Assembly (NCBI RefSeq): GCF_008119785.1
Contig: NZ_VSFA01000063.1
Location: 1 to 40,881 of the forward strand
Length of the DNA stretch: 40,881 bases
Direction: 5' to 3'
Source: Micromonospora sp. MP36
GTDB lineage: Bacteria; Actinomycetota; Actinomycetes; Mycobacteriales; Micromonosporaceae
Shown here: positions 33,201 through 40,881 of the stretch, piece by piece
How positions within the stretch are numbered: the first letter of the stretch is position 1
How the letters are laid out: every line of letters begins with the position of its first letter
Position numbers and translations under genes: made by a program
Notes under the pieces: model-generated
The model's input: only the letters and a program-made list of their open reading frames with translations
Database searches by the model: none
Told to the model about the DNA's origin: nothing

Positions 33201-35786
33201 CACCCACTCCGGGCAGGGCCGCCCGGCGTGGTCCAGCACGTGGAACCGCTGGTTGGTCAGGGGCGTGCCGTACGGGATGCTCGGCCGGTTCCGGTCGACG
33301 TCGCCGATGCGGTGGTGGATGGACCAGATCGACGCCTCCGTCGCGCCGCCGAGGCTGACCACCTCCAGTCCGGGCACCCGGGCCCGGATGGCGTCCGGCA
33401 GCGGGACCGGGATCCAGTCCCCAGACAGCAGCGCGAGCCGCAGCGTGGGAAGCGACACCTCCGGCTCGCCGTCGAGGTAGTGCGTGAGCATCTGCAGCTG
33501 CGCCGGCACCGAGTTCCAGACCGTGACCTCGTGCCGAGCGACCAGGTCGGCCCAGTGCGACGGGTCGCCGCGCCGGGCCGGGTCGGGCAGCACCAGCGCG
33601 CCACCGACGGCGAGCAGGCCGAAGATGTCGTAGACCGACAGGTCGAAACCGAGGTTGGCCAGGCCGAGCACCCCGTCGGCGGCGCCCACCCGGAAGCGGT
33701 CGTTGATGTCGACGATGGTGTTCAACGCCCCCCGGTGGCTGATCACGACGCCCTTCGGGGTGCCGGTGGAGCCGGAGGTGTAGATGACGTACGCGGGGTC
33801 GTCCGGCCCGACGCCCGGAGGGGCCGCCGCCGCCTCGCCCGGGTCGACCGCGGCGGCGGCATCGAGGGAGGCGGTGGCGTCGACCGGGTGGGCGGTGACG
33901 ACGTCGGGCCAGGGCCCGTCGGCCAGCCACGGCTGGGTGAGCACGTGCCGGATGCCGGCGTCGGCGATGATGCCGGCCCGCCGCGCAGGCGGTTGGACGG
34001 TGTCGATCGGCACGTAGACGGCGCCCGCCGAGAGCGCGCCGAGCACCGCGACGACCTGTTCCGCGCCCTTGTCCATGACCACGGCCACCCGGTCGCCGGG
34101 CGCGCAGCCGGCCGCGCGCAGCGCCGCGGCCACCGCGCCGGCCCGCGCGGCCAGCTCGCCGTAGGTCAGCGCGACCCGGGCGTCGCGCACCGCGAGGCGG
34201 CCCGGGGTACGCGCGGCCTGCGCCAGCACGGGGGCGTGCAGCAGCCCGTCGGGCAGCGGCCCGTCGGTGTCGTTGGCGGACTGTCGGCGGCGCTGCTGTT
34301 CGGGGTGCAGCGGCACGGGGCTGTCGGCGTCCCAGGCGGCCTCGCCGGCGGCGAGGTCGGCGAGCAGCCGGGTCAGCGCGGCGAAGGCGTCGGCCACCAG
34401 GCCGGGCGGGAAGACGCCCTCCCGGACGTCCCAGGTCAGCACCAGCCCTCCGGCGCGCTCCACGGCCTGGCAGTCGATCCAGACCTGCGGGGTCTGGCTG
34501 ATGCCGTATTCGAACTCGCCGCCGTCGGCCTCGCCGAGGCCGATGGTGCTGGTGAAGACCACCGGCATCAGCGCCGCCTCGCGGCCCCGGCGGCGGGCCA
34601 GCTCGCGCAGCACGGTGACGCCGGAGCAAAGCCGGTGGTCCATGTCGTCGAAGAGCTGCGCGGCGAGCGCCGCCGCCCGCCGGTGGAACGGCGCGTCGGG
34701 CGTGGTGTCGCAGGCGAGCAGGCTGACCGTGGTGAAGTCGCCGACCAGGTGCTCGACCTGCTCGTGCAGCTGTTGCCGGTTGAGCAGGGTGAGGTTGAGG
34801 GTGAACTGCGGCTGCCGGCTCCACCGGCCGATCACTTCGGCGTACGCGGCGAGCACCGCCGCGGACGGGGTGAGCCCCCGGCTGGCCGCGTGCCGGCGGA
34901 ATGCGGCCCAGGCCGCCGGGTCCAGCATGGACTGGCGGCGCTCGAAGCGGCCACTCGCCGCCTCCGGCCGGGTGGGCAGCTCCGGGGCGGGCGGCAGCTC
35001 GTCGAGCCGGTTCCACCAGTACGCCCGGTCCCGCTCGTAGCGCCCACCGTCGCGGAGCCGCCGCTCGGCGAGCACGTAGTCGCGGAAGGTGATGTCCAGT
35101 GGGGGCAGTACGGCGGCGGGGTCGGCGTAGAGCTGGTGCAGCTCCACGAGCAGGCGCTGGATGCTGAGGTAGTCGGCGATGAGGAAGTCGACCGAGACGT
35201 GCAGCACGCTGCGCCGGGCGCCTCGGGTCACGCGCAGCTCGAACAGCGGCCACCGGGCCGGCTCGTACTCCTGGTGGCTCAGCTCGGCGCGGACCGCGTC
35301 GACGGCCGCGGCGAGTTGGTCGTCGTCGCCGTCGCGCAGGTCCGTGACGGGAATGGCGTAGTGCGGGACCTCGGCGGCGACCTGCTGGTGGCCCTCGGGG
35401 TGCACCGTGGCGCGGAGCATGTCGTGCCGGGCGATCAGCGTGTTCCAGGCCCGCTCCAGCCGGCCCGGGTCGAGGTCCGGGTAGCTAAGCTCGCCGTACA
35501 CCTGGCAGGCCGTGCCGCCCGAGCCGTACGCGTCGTGGCGGCCGACCAGGTAGGCGGCCTGCACGTCGGTCAGCGGGAACGGCTGGTACCGGCCGTCCGG
35601 GTCGGGGGTGAGGGTGACGGCCCGGGCGCGCAGGTGGGCGAGGATCTCCTCCCGGTGCTCCCGCACGGCGTCGCGGCGCTGCGGGGTCAGCGCGCCCTTC
35701 GGAGCGCGGAACCGCAGCTGGCCGTCCTCCTCCCAGAGCTCGATCCCAGCGTCGCGCAGTTCGTCGATCAGCGATGCCACGCTCAC
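30276..35786 (-). CDS. NRPS: TubC docking, Cy, A(Cys) with inserted MT, PCP, TE
   Basis: The product has 1836 residues and resembles PchF. Domains in order: TubC-type docking helix region (1-55); cyclization domain (about 65-490) with Asp-Phe-Leu-Ile-Ala-Asp-Tyr-Leu-Ser, the DxxxxD motif; adenylation domain (about 520-960); methyltransferase inserted between A8 and A9 (about 1010-1360; SAM motif Leu-Leu-Glu-Ile-Gly-Ala-Gly-Val-Gly-Gly near 1177); A10 with the Lys of Gly-Asn-Gly-Lys-Ile-Asp near 1395; carrier Ser in Gly-Gly-Asp-Ser-Leu at 1452; thioesterase with Gly-Tyr-Gly-Ser-Gly-Gly near 1595. The specificity positions read D-L-Y-N-L-S-L-I-W, the cysteine code. It adds and cyclises the last Cys, methylates it (N as in pyochelin or C-alpha as in yersiniabactin cannot be told apart) and releases the product. 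GTG overlaps the preceding stop. Confidence 0.95.
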   Translation of the reverse strand: MSVASLIDELRDAGIELWEEDGQLRFRAPKGALTPQRRDAVREHREEILAHLRARAVTLTPDPDGRYQPFPLTDVQAAYLVGRHDAYGSGGTACQVYGELSYPDLDPGRLERAWNTLIARHDMLRATVHPEGHQQVAAEVPHYAIPVTDLRDGDDDQLAAAVDAVRAELSHQEYEPARWPLFELRVTRGARRSVLHVSVDFLIADYLSIQRLLVELHQLYADPAAVLPPLDITFRDYVLAERRLRDGGRYERDRAYWWNRLDELPPAPELPTRPEAASGRFERRQSMLDPAAWAAFRRHAASRGLTPSAAVLAAYAEVIGRWSRQPQFTLNLTLLNRQQLHEQVEHLVGDFTTVSLLACDTTPDAPFHRRAAALAAQLFDDMDHRLCSGVTVLRELARRRGREAALMPVVFTSTIGLGEADGGEFEYGISQTPQVWIDCQAVERAGGLVLTWDVREGVFPPGLVADAFAALTRLLADLAAGEAAWDADSPVPLHPEQQRRRQSANDTDGPLPDGLLHAPVLAQAARTPGRLAVRDARVALTYGELAARAGAVAAALRAAGCAPGDRVAVVMDKGAEQVVAVLGALSAGAVYVPIDTVQPPARRAGIIADAGIRHVLTQPWLADGPWPDVVTAHPVDATASLDAAAAVDPGEAAAAPPGVGPDDPAYVIYTSGSTGTPKGVVISHRGALNTIVDINDRFRVGAADGVLGLANLGFDLSVYDIFGLLAVGGALVLPDPARRGDPSHWADLVARHEVTVWNSVPAQLQMLTHYLDGEPEVSLPTLRLALLSGDWIPVPLPDAIRARVPGLEVVSLGGATEASIWSIHHRIGDVDRNRPSIPYGTPLTNQRFHVLDHAGRPCPEWVPGELYIGGAGLALGYLGDPSRTAERFVTHPVTGERLYRTGDLGRYWPDGSLEFLGREDNQVKIRGHRIELAEIETALRAHPAVADAVCEAVGERLTDRRLAAFVQPERIAPDPADAEWARDVVTAARAAGEQARSGVDPRRFVEFAGLLDTAALASMAATLHRHGLFTTPGAAHDLAEVIAATGAAEQLHRLLRRWLAALTAEGHLTRDGDRYTATRSFDPAWAEQAWQAVRAAGADVDQAPVLTRYFAESAARHGELLRDEIDPLRALFPEGSLDIAVSAYRDSAINRYVNAAATETVRAVARAHAGPAPLRLLEIGAGVGGVSQDVIPALRGLPVEYLFTDVTPFFLNEAQARFAGDDWVTFALFDMNQDYRAQGLAPNSLDVVLCNNALHYARHLPRLFDRLRELLRPGGWLVFIDQTRDNYQIMSSMEFVEAQADFEDERRGRAETFLPRADWLRLLADADAELVGCLPAPDDVFAPLGQAVFVARFKRDRSRIDLDDLGRHLAERLPEYMLPSQVQQVDALPLTGNGKIDRAALRGWLPREADTGAGGDEPRDELEQRLAALWAELLQRPRVGRNQDFFQSGGDSLLVSQLATRLRERVPEASRYYFDSLLRQILREPTVAALAEFLRRPVPQGSTGEAPATPASPLVPLGGDGDGPSWVLVHDATGTMAPFVALARELAGTGPAFGLAVTKVDAYLEVDRATLVEQLAARYADLLLAHDRPVHLIGYGSGGPLAVEVARNLLESGHPPAGLTLLDGYPLPIRVTDDLLVEYEFARVMGVDPARLGFTSDVDAVRRAIRAALPDGTAELPAGAIAGLDGNAATLDDDGVREVAATFRKLAEVPQPERLGALARALTHTRPDLDAEGFVGAQYRVFRHSLAAFGALDPQPYLGDLTLLRTTAGDGPLLADAPETAWRDLCLGEVTVGEIPGEHFDCLREPHTAAVARALRAAARAGAGHPTGAATPEGAR

Positions 35787-38700
35787 AGCACACCCTCCTC
35801 GAATGCGTCGTCGCCCGCCTGGCGCTCGGCGATCCGCTCGGCGAGCCCGGCGACGGTGGGACTGTCGAAGACCTGGCGCATGGACAGCTCGACGCCGAGC
35901 AGGTCGCGTACCTGGGCGACGAGCCGGGTGGCCAGGACGCTGTCGCCGCCCAGGGCGAAGAAGTTCTGCCCGCGGCCGACGGTGGGCAGGTCCAGCAGCT
36001 CGGCCCAGATCTTGGCCAGGGTCACCTCGATGTCGCCGCGCAGCTGCCCGTCGTCGTCCGTCGCGGCGGCCGCGGCGGTCTCGTCGGCGCGTCGGGTCAG
36101 CTCCGCCCGGTCGACCTTGCCGTTGGCGGTCAGCGGCCAGCGGGGCAGCGGTTCGATGGTGGCCGGTAGGGCGTGCGCCGGCAGCCGGTCGGCCAGGAAC
36201 GGCCCGAGCGCCTCGAGGTCGACCTGCGCGGCGGCCGGGATGACGAAGGCCGCGAGGCGTTGCCGGTTCTCCCCGGCGGTGACCACGGTGGCGTCGGCGA
36301 TGTCCGGGTGTTGGGTGAGGGCGGTTTCGATCTCGCCGAGTTCGATCCGGTGCCCGCGAATCTTCACCTGATGATCCCGCCGGCCCAGGAACTCCAACGT
36401 CCCGTCCGGCCAGTACCGGCCCAGATCCCCCGTCCGATACCAGCGCACACCGTCACGGACGACGAACCGCTGTGCCGTCAACTCCGGCGCACCCCGGTAC
36501 CCCTCGGCCACCCCCAATCCACCGATCCACAACTCCCCCGGCACCCAGTCCGGGCAATCCCGGCCTCGGGCATCCACCACCCGATACCGCTGATTCCGCA
36601 ACGGCCGCCCATACGGCACCGACCGCCACTGCGCCGGAACCTCATCCACCTCGCAGGCGTTCGACCAGATCGCCGCTTCCGTCGCCCCACCCAGAGCCAC
36701 GAACCGGCACCCCGGCGCCACCGCCCGCACCCGGCCCGGCAGATCCAAACCCACCCAGTCACCCGAGACGAGCACCAACCGCAGACCCTCACCCAGGCCC
36801 TGCTCACCCGCCGCGGTCAACGCCATGTCCAACAACGCCGGCACCGAGTTCCACACCGTCACCCGATGCGCCCGCGCCAACCCCAACCACACCAGCGGAT
36901 CCCGCCGACCCGACTCCGGCACCACCACCAGAGCCCCACCAGCCGCCAACAGGCCGAATACGTCGTACACCGACAGATCGAAATCCAGTGCCGACACCGC
37001 CAACACCCGATCCTGCGGCCCCACCCCGAACCGGGCACTCACATCCTCCACCGTGTTCACCGCCGCCCGATGCGACACCTGCACACCCTTCGGCTCCCCC
37101 GTCGACCCCGACGTGAAAATCACGTACGCGGTCGCCTGGTCGTCCACGCGGACCGGCTCGGCCAACGGCGGGCTCCCGGCCGCCCGGTCGATCGGCAACA
37201 CCGACACCCCGTCCGGCCATGACCAGCCGACGCCGGCCTCATCGGTGAGGACCCAGCCGGCTCGTGCCCCGGCGAGGATGCGCTCCCTACGTACGGGTGG
37301 CTGGTCGACGCCCACCGGCACGTACACCCCGCCGGCGGCCAGCACCCCCAGTACCGCGACCACCTGCTCCGGGCCCTTCGGCAAGGTCACGGCCACCACG
37401 TCCCCGGGGGTGAGCCCGGCACGGGCCAACGCGCCCGCCACTCTCAGGGCAGCGTCGGCCAACTCCCCATAGGACAGGCACCCGGACTCCCACAACACCG
37501 CCGGGCGATCCGGAGCCTGCACCGCACGAGCGAAGAACCCCTCATGCAGAAGCCGACCCGACACCACGCCCTCGGTCGCGTTCACCAACTCCCGCACCCG
37601 ACGCTGACCCTCCGGCAACAAACCACCCACCGGAGCCGACCAATCCCCCGCCACCAGACGCGACAACAACCCCACATACGCGGAGAACATCGCCTCCACC
37701 ACACCCGCCGGGAACAACCCCGACACCACATCCCAATTCAGCAACAACCCACCACCCAACTCGACCACCTGATGGTCCAGCCACACCTGCGGCGTCTGGG
37801 AGATGCCCCAGACCCGCTCGGCGTACGGGTGGGGGCTGCCGACCGCGGCCCGCTCGGTCACCCCGAGGGTGCTGGTGAACACCACCGGCATGGAGACCTC
37901 CGCGGAGCCCTGCCGGCGGGCCAACTCGCGCAGGATCTCCACTGCGGAGACCTCGCTGTGCTCCAGGTCGCGCCACACCTGCTCCTGCAGGCGGCGGGCC
38001 GTCTCCAGGAAGCTCTCCCCCGGCCGGGCCCGGTACGCCACGAGCAGCAGCGAGGTGAAGTCTCCGAGTACGTTGTTGATGTCCGGGTGCACGTCGCGCC
38101 GGTCGAAGAGGGTGAGGTTGACGGTCAGCTCCTGCTGCCCGCTCCAGGCGGAGAGCACCTCGGCGAAGGCGGTGGCGAGCACGGTGGACGGGGTCAGGTC
38201 GTGCCGGCGGGCGGCGTCGGCCAGGGCCGCCCACTCCTGGGGGCTGAGCCGGTGCTCGTGCCGTTCGAAGGTGGGCCGGCCGAGCCGGGCCGGCTCGACG
38301 GCGGTCGGCAACGCCGGTGCCGGAGGCAGGTCCTCGAGGCGGTTGCGCCAGTACTCCCGTGCTCTGGCGAGCGCGGCCGGCGCCGGCCGGACGCTGGTGA
38401 CGTAGTCGCGGAAGGACATGCCGACCGGTGGCAGCGCAGCGTCGAGGTCGTCGTAGAGCAGCTCCAGCTCCCGGAAGACGATCATCGAGCTGAGCGCGTC
38501 CAGGATGATGTTGTCGAGGCTGACGCCGATGCGAACCCGGTCGCCGTAGCGGACCGCCCGTACGTCGAACAGCGGCCACTCGGTCGCGGAGACGAGCTGG
38601 TGCGACATGGCCTCGCGCAGCCCGGCCAGGGCTTCCCGCTCGGCGCCGGGGGCGGCGTCGGTGACGGGGATTCGCAGCCGGGGCACCTCGGGCAGGATCC

Positions 38701-40881
38701 GCTGCCGGCCGTCGTCGTCGAAGACCGCGCGGAGCATCTCGTGCCGGGCGATGAGCTGGTTCCAGGCCTCCTCCAGCCGGTCGAGGTCGACGTGTGCGCC
38801 GTCCAGCTCGGTGTAGAAGTGGCAGCCGACCCCGCCGAGGGTGAACTCCTCGTTGCGTCCCATCCAGTACGCGCGCTGCACGTCCGTCGGCGGGAACGGG
38901 TCGTACCGGTGCTCGGGGTCGGGGGTGAGCCGGGGCTGCTCCGGATCGGCGCCGGCCCGGCCGGGGGTGAGCCCGGCGGCGAAGGCGGACAGCACCGGAT
39001 TGGCGAACAGGGCGCTGAGTTCGGCGCCGTGCAGGCCCTCGGCCCGCAGCTGGGTGATCAGCCGGGTGGCGAGCAGGCTGTCTCCGCCGAGGGCGAAGAA
39101 GCTGTCGTTGCGGCCGATCCGCTCGGCCTCCAACAGTTCGGCCCAGAGCCGGGCGACGGTCTGTTCCATCTCGCCACGTGGTGGCTCGTACTCTCCGGCC
39201 TGGTCGGTGACGGTGGCGGTGAGCGTGCGGGTGAGGGCGGCCTGGTCGACCTTGCCGTTGGCGGTCAGCGGCAGCGCCGCGGTCACCAGCACCGCGTCGG
39301 GCAGCATGTACGAGGGCAGCCGGTCGGCGAGCCACTCCCGGAGCACGGTCAGCGCGTCCGAACCGCCGAGGTCGGCGCCGTCGGTGGGCACCACGGCGGC
39401 GGCGAGTCGGGCCGGGCTGAGGTCGAGCCGGACGGCGACGGCCCGGGACACCTGCGGGTGTTGGGTGAGGGCGGTTTCGATCTCGCCGAGTTCGATCCGG
39501 TGCCCGCGAATCTTCACCTGATGATCCCGCCGGCCCAGGAACTCCAACGTCCCGTCCGGCCAGTACCGGCCCAGATCCCCCGTCCGATACCAGCGCACAC
39601 CGTCACGGACGACGAACCGCTGTGCCGTCAACTCCGGCGCACCCCGGTACCCCTCGGCCACCCCCAATCCACCGATCCACAACTCCCCCGGCACCCAGTC
39701 CGGGCAATCCCGGCCTCGGGCATCCACCACCCGATACCGCTGATTCCGCAACGGCCGCCCATACGGCACCGACCGCCACTGCGCCGGAACCTCATCCACC
39801 TCGCAGGCGTTCGACCAGATCGCCGCTTCCGTCGCCCCACCCAGAGCCACGAACCGGCACCCCGGCGCCACCGCCCGCACCCGGCCCGGCAGATCCAAAC
39901 CCACCCAGTCACCCGAGACGAGCACCAACCGCAGACCCTCACCCAGGCCCTGCTCACCCGCCGCGGTCAACGCCATGTCCAACAACGCCGGCACCGAGTT
40001 CCACACCGTCACCCGATGCGCCCGCGCCAACCCCAACCACACCAGCGGATCCCGCCGACCCGACTCCGGCACCACCACCAGAGCCCCACCAGCCGCCAAC
40101 AGGCCGAATACGTCGTACACCGACAGATCGAAATCCAGTGCCGACACCGCCAACACCCGATCCTGCGGCCCCACCCCGAACCGGGCACTCACATCCTCCA
40201 CCGTGTTCACCGCCGCCCGATGCGACACCTGCACACCCTTCGGCTCCCCCGTCGACCCCGACGTGAAAATCACGTACGCGGTCGCCTGGTCGTCCACGCG
40301 GACCGGCTCGGCCAACGGCGGGCTCCCGGCCGCCCGGTCGATCGGCAACACCGACACCCCGTCCGGCCATGACCAGCCGACGCCGGCCTCATCGGTGAGG
40401 ACCCAGCCGGCTCGTGCCCCGGCGAGGATGCGCTCCCTACGTACGGGTGGCTGGTCGACGCCCACCGGCACGTACACCCCGCCGGCGGCCAGCACCCCCA
40501 GTACCGCGACCACCTGCTCCGGGCCCTTCGGCAAGGTCACCGCCACCGTGTCTCCCGGGGTTACCCCCGCGGCGACCAGCGCCCCCGCCACCCGCAGCGC
40601 CGAAGCTCGCAGCTCTCCATAGGACAGGCAGCCCGACTCCCACAACACCGCCGGGCGATCCGGAGCCTGCACCGCACGAGCGAAGAACCCCTCATGCAGA
40701 AGCCGACCCGACACCACGCCCTCGGTCGCGTTCACCAACTCCCGCACCCGACGCTGACCCTCCGGCAACAAACCACCCACCGGAGCCGACCAATCCCCCG
40801 CCACCAGACGCGACAACAACCCCACATACGCGGAGAACATCGCCTCCACCACACCCGCCGGGAACAACCCCGACACCACAT
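35783..40881 (-). CDS. NRPS (partial): Cy-A(Cys)-PCP-Cy-A(Cys)-PCP
   Basis: The 5' end lies beyond the window; about 1699 codons are visible. In order: the tail of a first cyclization domain, an A domain (roughly 40640-39250), a carrier domain with Gly-Gly-Asp-Ser-Leu (near 39080), a full cyclization domain (roughly 38920-37700; Asp-Asn-Ile-Ile-Leu-Asp-Ala-Leu-Ser), a second A domain (roughly 37480-36100) and a final carrier domain (near 35945). Both A domains read D-L-Y-N-L-S-L-I-W, the cysteine code, so two Cys are added and cyclised. No epimerase or release domain is seen; the chain passes to the next NRPS through its docking domain. The two A domains are almost identical because of the 3150-bp-spaced repeat described separately, whose codon use differs from the surroundings. 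The starter carrier domain would lie upstream, outside the window. Confidence 0.95.
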   Translation of the reverse strand, partial: VVSGLFPAGVVEAMFSAYVGLLSRLVAGDWSAPVGGLLPEGQRRVRELVNATEGVVSGRLLHEGFFARAVQAPDRPAVLWESGCLSYGELRASALRVAGALVAAGVTPGDTVAVTLPKGPEQVVAVLGVLAAGGVYVPVGVDQPPVRRERILAGARAGWVLTDEAGVGWSWPDGVSVLPIDRAAGSPPLAEPVRVDDQATAYVIFTSGSTGEPKGVQVSHRAAVNTVEDVSARFGVGPQDRVLAVSALDFDLSVYDVFGLLAAGGALVVVPESGRRDPLVWLGLARAHRVTVWNSVPALLDMALTAAGEQGLGEGLRLVLVSGDWVGLDLPGRVRAVAPGCRFVALGGATEAAIWSNACEVDEVPAQWRSVPYGRPLRNQRYRVVDARGRDCPDWVPGELWIGGLGVAEGYRGAPELTAQRFVVRDGVRWYRTGDLGRYWPDGTLEFLGRRDHQVKIRGHRIELGEIETALTQHPQVSRAVAVRLDLSPARLAAAVVPTDGADLGGSDALTVLREWLADRLPSYMLPDAVLVTAALPLTANGKVDQAALTRTLTATVTDQAGEYEPPRGEMEQTVARLWAELLEAERIGRNDSFFALGGDSLLATRLITQLRAEGLHGAELSALFANPVLSAFAAGLTPGRAGADPEQPRLTPDPEHRYDPFPPTDVQRAYWMGRNEEFTLGGVGCHFYTELDGAHVDLDRLEEAWNQLIARHEMLRAVFDDDGRQRILPEVPRLRIPVTDAAPGAEREALAGLREAMSHQLVSATEWPLFDVRAVRYGDRVRIGVSLDNIILDALSSMIVFRELELLYDDLDAALPPVGMSFRDYVTSVRPAPAALARAREYWRNRLEDLPPAPALPTAVEPARLGRPTFERHEHRLSPQEWAALADAARRHDLTPSTVLATAFAEVLSAWSGQQELTVNLTLFDRRDVHPDINNVLGDFTSLLLVAYRARPGESFLETARRLQEQVWRDLEHSEVSAVEILRELARRQGSAEVSMPVVFTSTLGVTERAAVGSPHPYAERVWGISQTPQVWLDHQVVELGGGLLLNWDVVSGLFPAGVVEAMFSAYVGLLSRLVAGDWSAPVGGLLPEGQRRVRELVNATEGVVSGRLLHEGFFARAVQAPDRPAVLWESGCLSYGELADAALRVAGALARAGLTPGDVVAVTLPKGPEQVVAVLGVLAAGGVYVPVGVDQPPVRRERILAGARAGWVLTDEAGVGWSWPDGVSVLPIDRAAGSPPLAEPVRVDDQATAYVIFTSGSTGEPKGVQVSHRAAVNTVEDVSARFGVGPQDRVLAVSALDFDLSVYDVFGLLAAGGALVVVPESGRRDPLVWLGLARAHRVTVWNSVPALLDMALTAAGEQGLGEGLRLVLVSGDWVGLDLPGRVRAVAPGCRFVALGGATEAAIWSNACEVDEVPAQWRSVPYGRPLRNQRYRVVDARGRDCPDWVPGELWIGGLGVAEGYRGAPELTAQRFVVRDGVRWYRTGDLGRYWPDGTLEFLGRRDHQVKIRGHRIELGEIETALTQHPDIADATVVTAGENRQRLAAFVIPAAAQVDLEALGPFLADRLPAHALPATIEPLPRWPLTANGKVDRAELTRRADETAAAAATDDDGQLRGDIEVTLAKIWAELLDLPTVGRGQNFFALGGDSVLATRLVAQVRDLLGVELSMRQVFDSPTVAGLAERIAERQAGDDAFEEGVL
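36305..37731 (-). repeat. A-domain repeat, copy 1 (second A domain)
   Basis: This segment matches 39455-40881 at a constant offset of 3150 bases. By eye 36305-37390 is identical to 39455-40540, and 37492-37731 is identical to 40642-40881. Only about 37391-37491 is divergent. It covers most of the A domain and the linker back into the cyclization domain. Much of it uses codons such as TTG, TAT, AAT, GAT and GGG, unlike the C-ending style of the flanking domains. Confidence 0.92.
39455..40881 (-). repeat. A-domain repeat, copy 2 (first A domain)
   Basis: This is the partner of the repeat at 36305-37731. The match is cut off by the window end, so the true length is greater than 1.4 kb. Confidence 0.92.

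Noticed and set aside
31197..36371. Long open frame of about 1724 codons on the + strand, antisense to the NRPS genes
   Set aside because: The opposite strand encodes clear NRPS domains. The antisense product is low-complexity and Arg/Val/Gly-rich, as expected from third-position GC bias.
37544..40372. Long + strand frame of about 942 codons over the repeat region
   Set aside because: It repeats itself only because the NRPS DNA repeats, and it has no family-like sequence.
1..40881. CRISPR arrays, rRNA or tRNA genes
   Set aside because: No regularly spaced short repeats and no rRNA or tRNA signatures were seen on either strand.

Overview
The window is high-GC DNA (G or C at most third codon positions, many GTG starts, short leaders, twin-arginine and lipoprotein signals). 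It comes from an actinomycete; gene content and style suggest Micromonosporaceae (Micromonospora or Salinispora relatives), but nothing here fixes the genus.

Layout. Positions 1-5250 carry three exported proteins on the + strand: a large BNR-type beta-propeller protein, a small lipoprotein and a second secreted protein. Strong hairpin terminators follow the first and third. Positions 5250-6180 are a gene graveyard holding a frameshifted DUF885 remnant (+) and a frameshifted HNH-nuclease remnant (-). Positions 6187-8589 hold an NAD-dependent epimerase, a damaged HxlR-type regulator and an alpha/beta hydrolase. Positions 9039-12414 hold an ABC-2-like permease with an unusual large ectodomain and no ATPase, divergent from a histidine kinase/response regulator pair. 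Positions 12468-16626 hold a HEAT-repeat fragment, an MFS exporter divergent from an ArsR-like regulator, a TnpB remnant and a VOC protein. Positions 16627-20650 hold an integrase remnant, a Tat-exported TPR/aspartyl-protease-like protein, a histidine-kinase remnant and a secreted LVIVD-repeat protein. At about 20.9 kb a truncated methyltransferase meets a D-amino-acid-oxidase-like gene.

From 22.27 kb to the right edge the window is a nonribosomal peptide cluster of the pyochelin/yersiniabactin/coelibactin class. The partial NRPS at the right edge and the next NRPS together contain three cyclization-type modules. All three adenylation domains carry the cysteine specificity code DLYNLSLIW. The last module has a TubC-type docking domain, a methyltransferase inserted in its A domain, a PCP and a thioesterase. 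Two reductases (a saccharopine-dehydrogenase-like protein and a thiazolinyl imide reductase) and a type II thioesterase follow, each start codon overlapping the previous stop codon. A second operon encodes a PdxH-fold flavoprotein, an aryl-AMP ligase with salicylate-type residues, a flavin monooxygenase and a SnoaL-like protein; a SAM methyltransferase diverges from it. The inferred product is a salicylate-capped compound with at least three thiazoline/thiazolidine rings, probably a metal chelator. The starter carrier domain, any salicylate synthase, the exporter and the regulator are not visible and would lie beyond 40881.

The strongest points for a second look are a near-perfect 3150-bp-spaced repeat that makes two A domains nearly identical and has codon use unlike its surroundings; the flavoprotein that has lost the PdxH substrate-binding Arg and His; the unusual set of tailoring genes beside the aryl-AMP ligase; and several decayed genes between intact ones.
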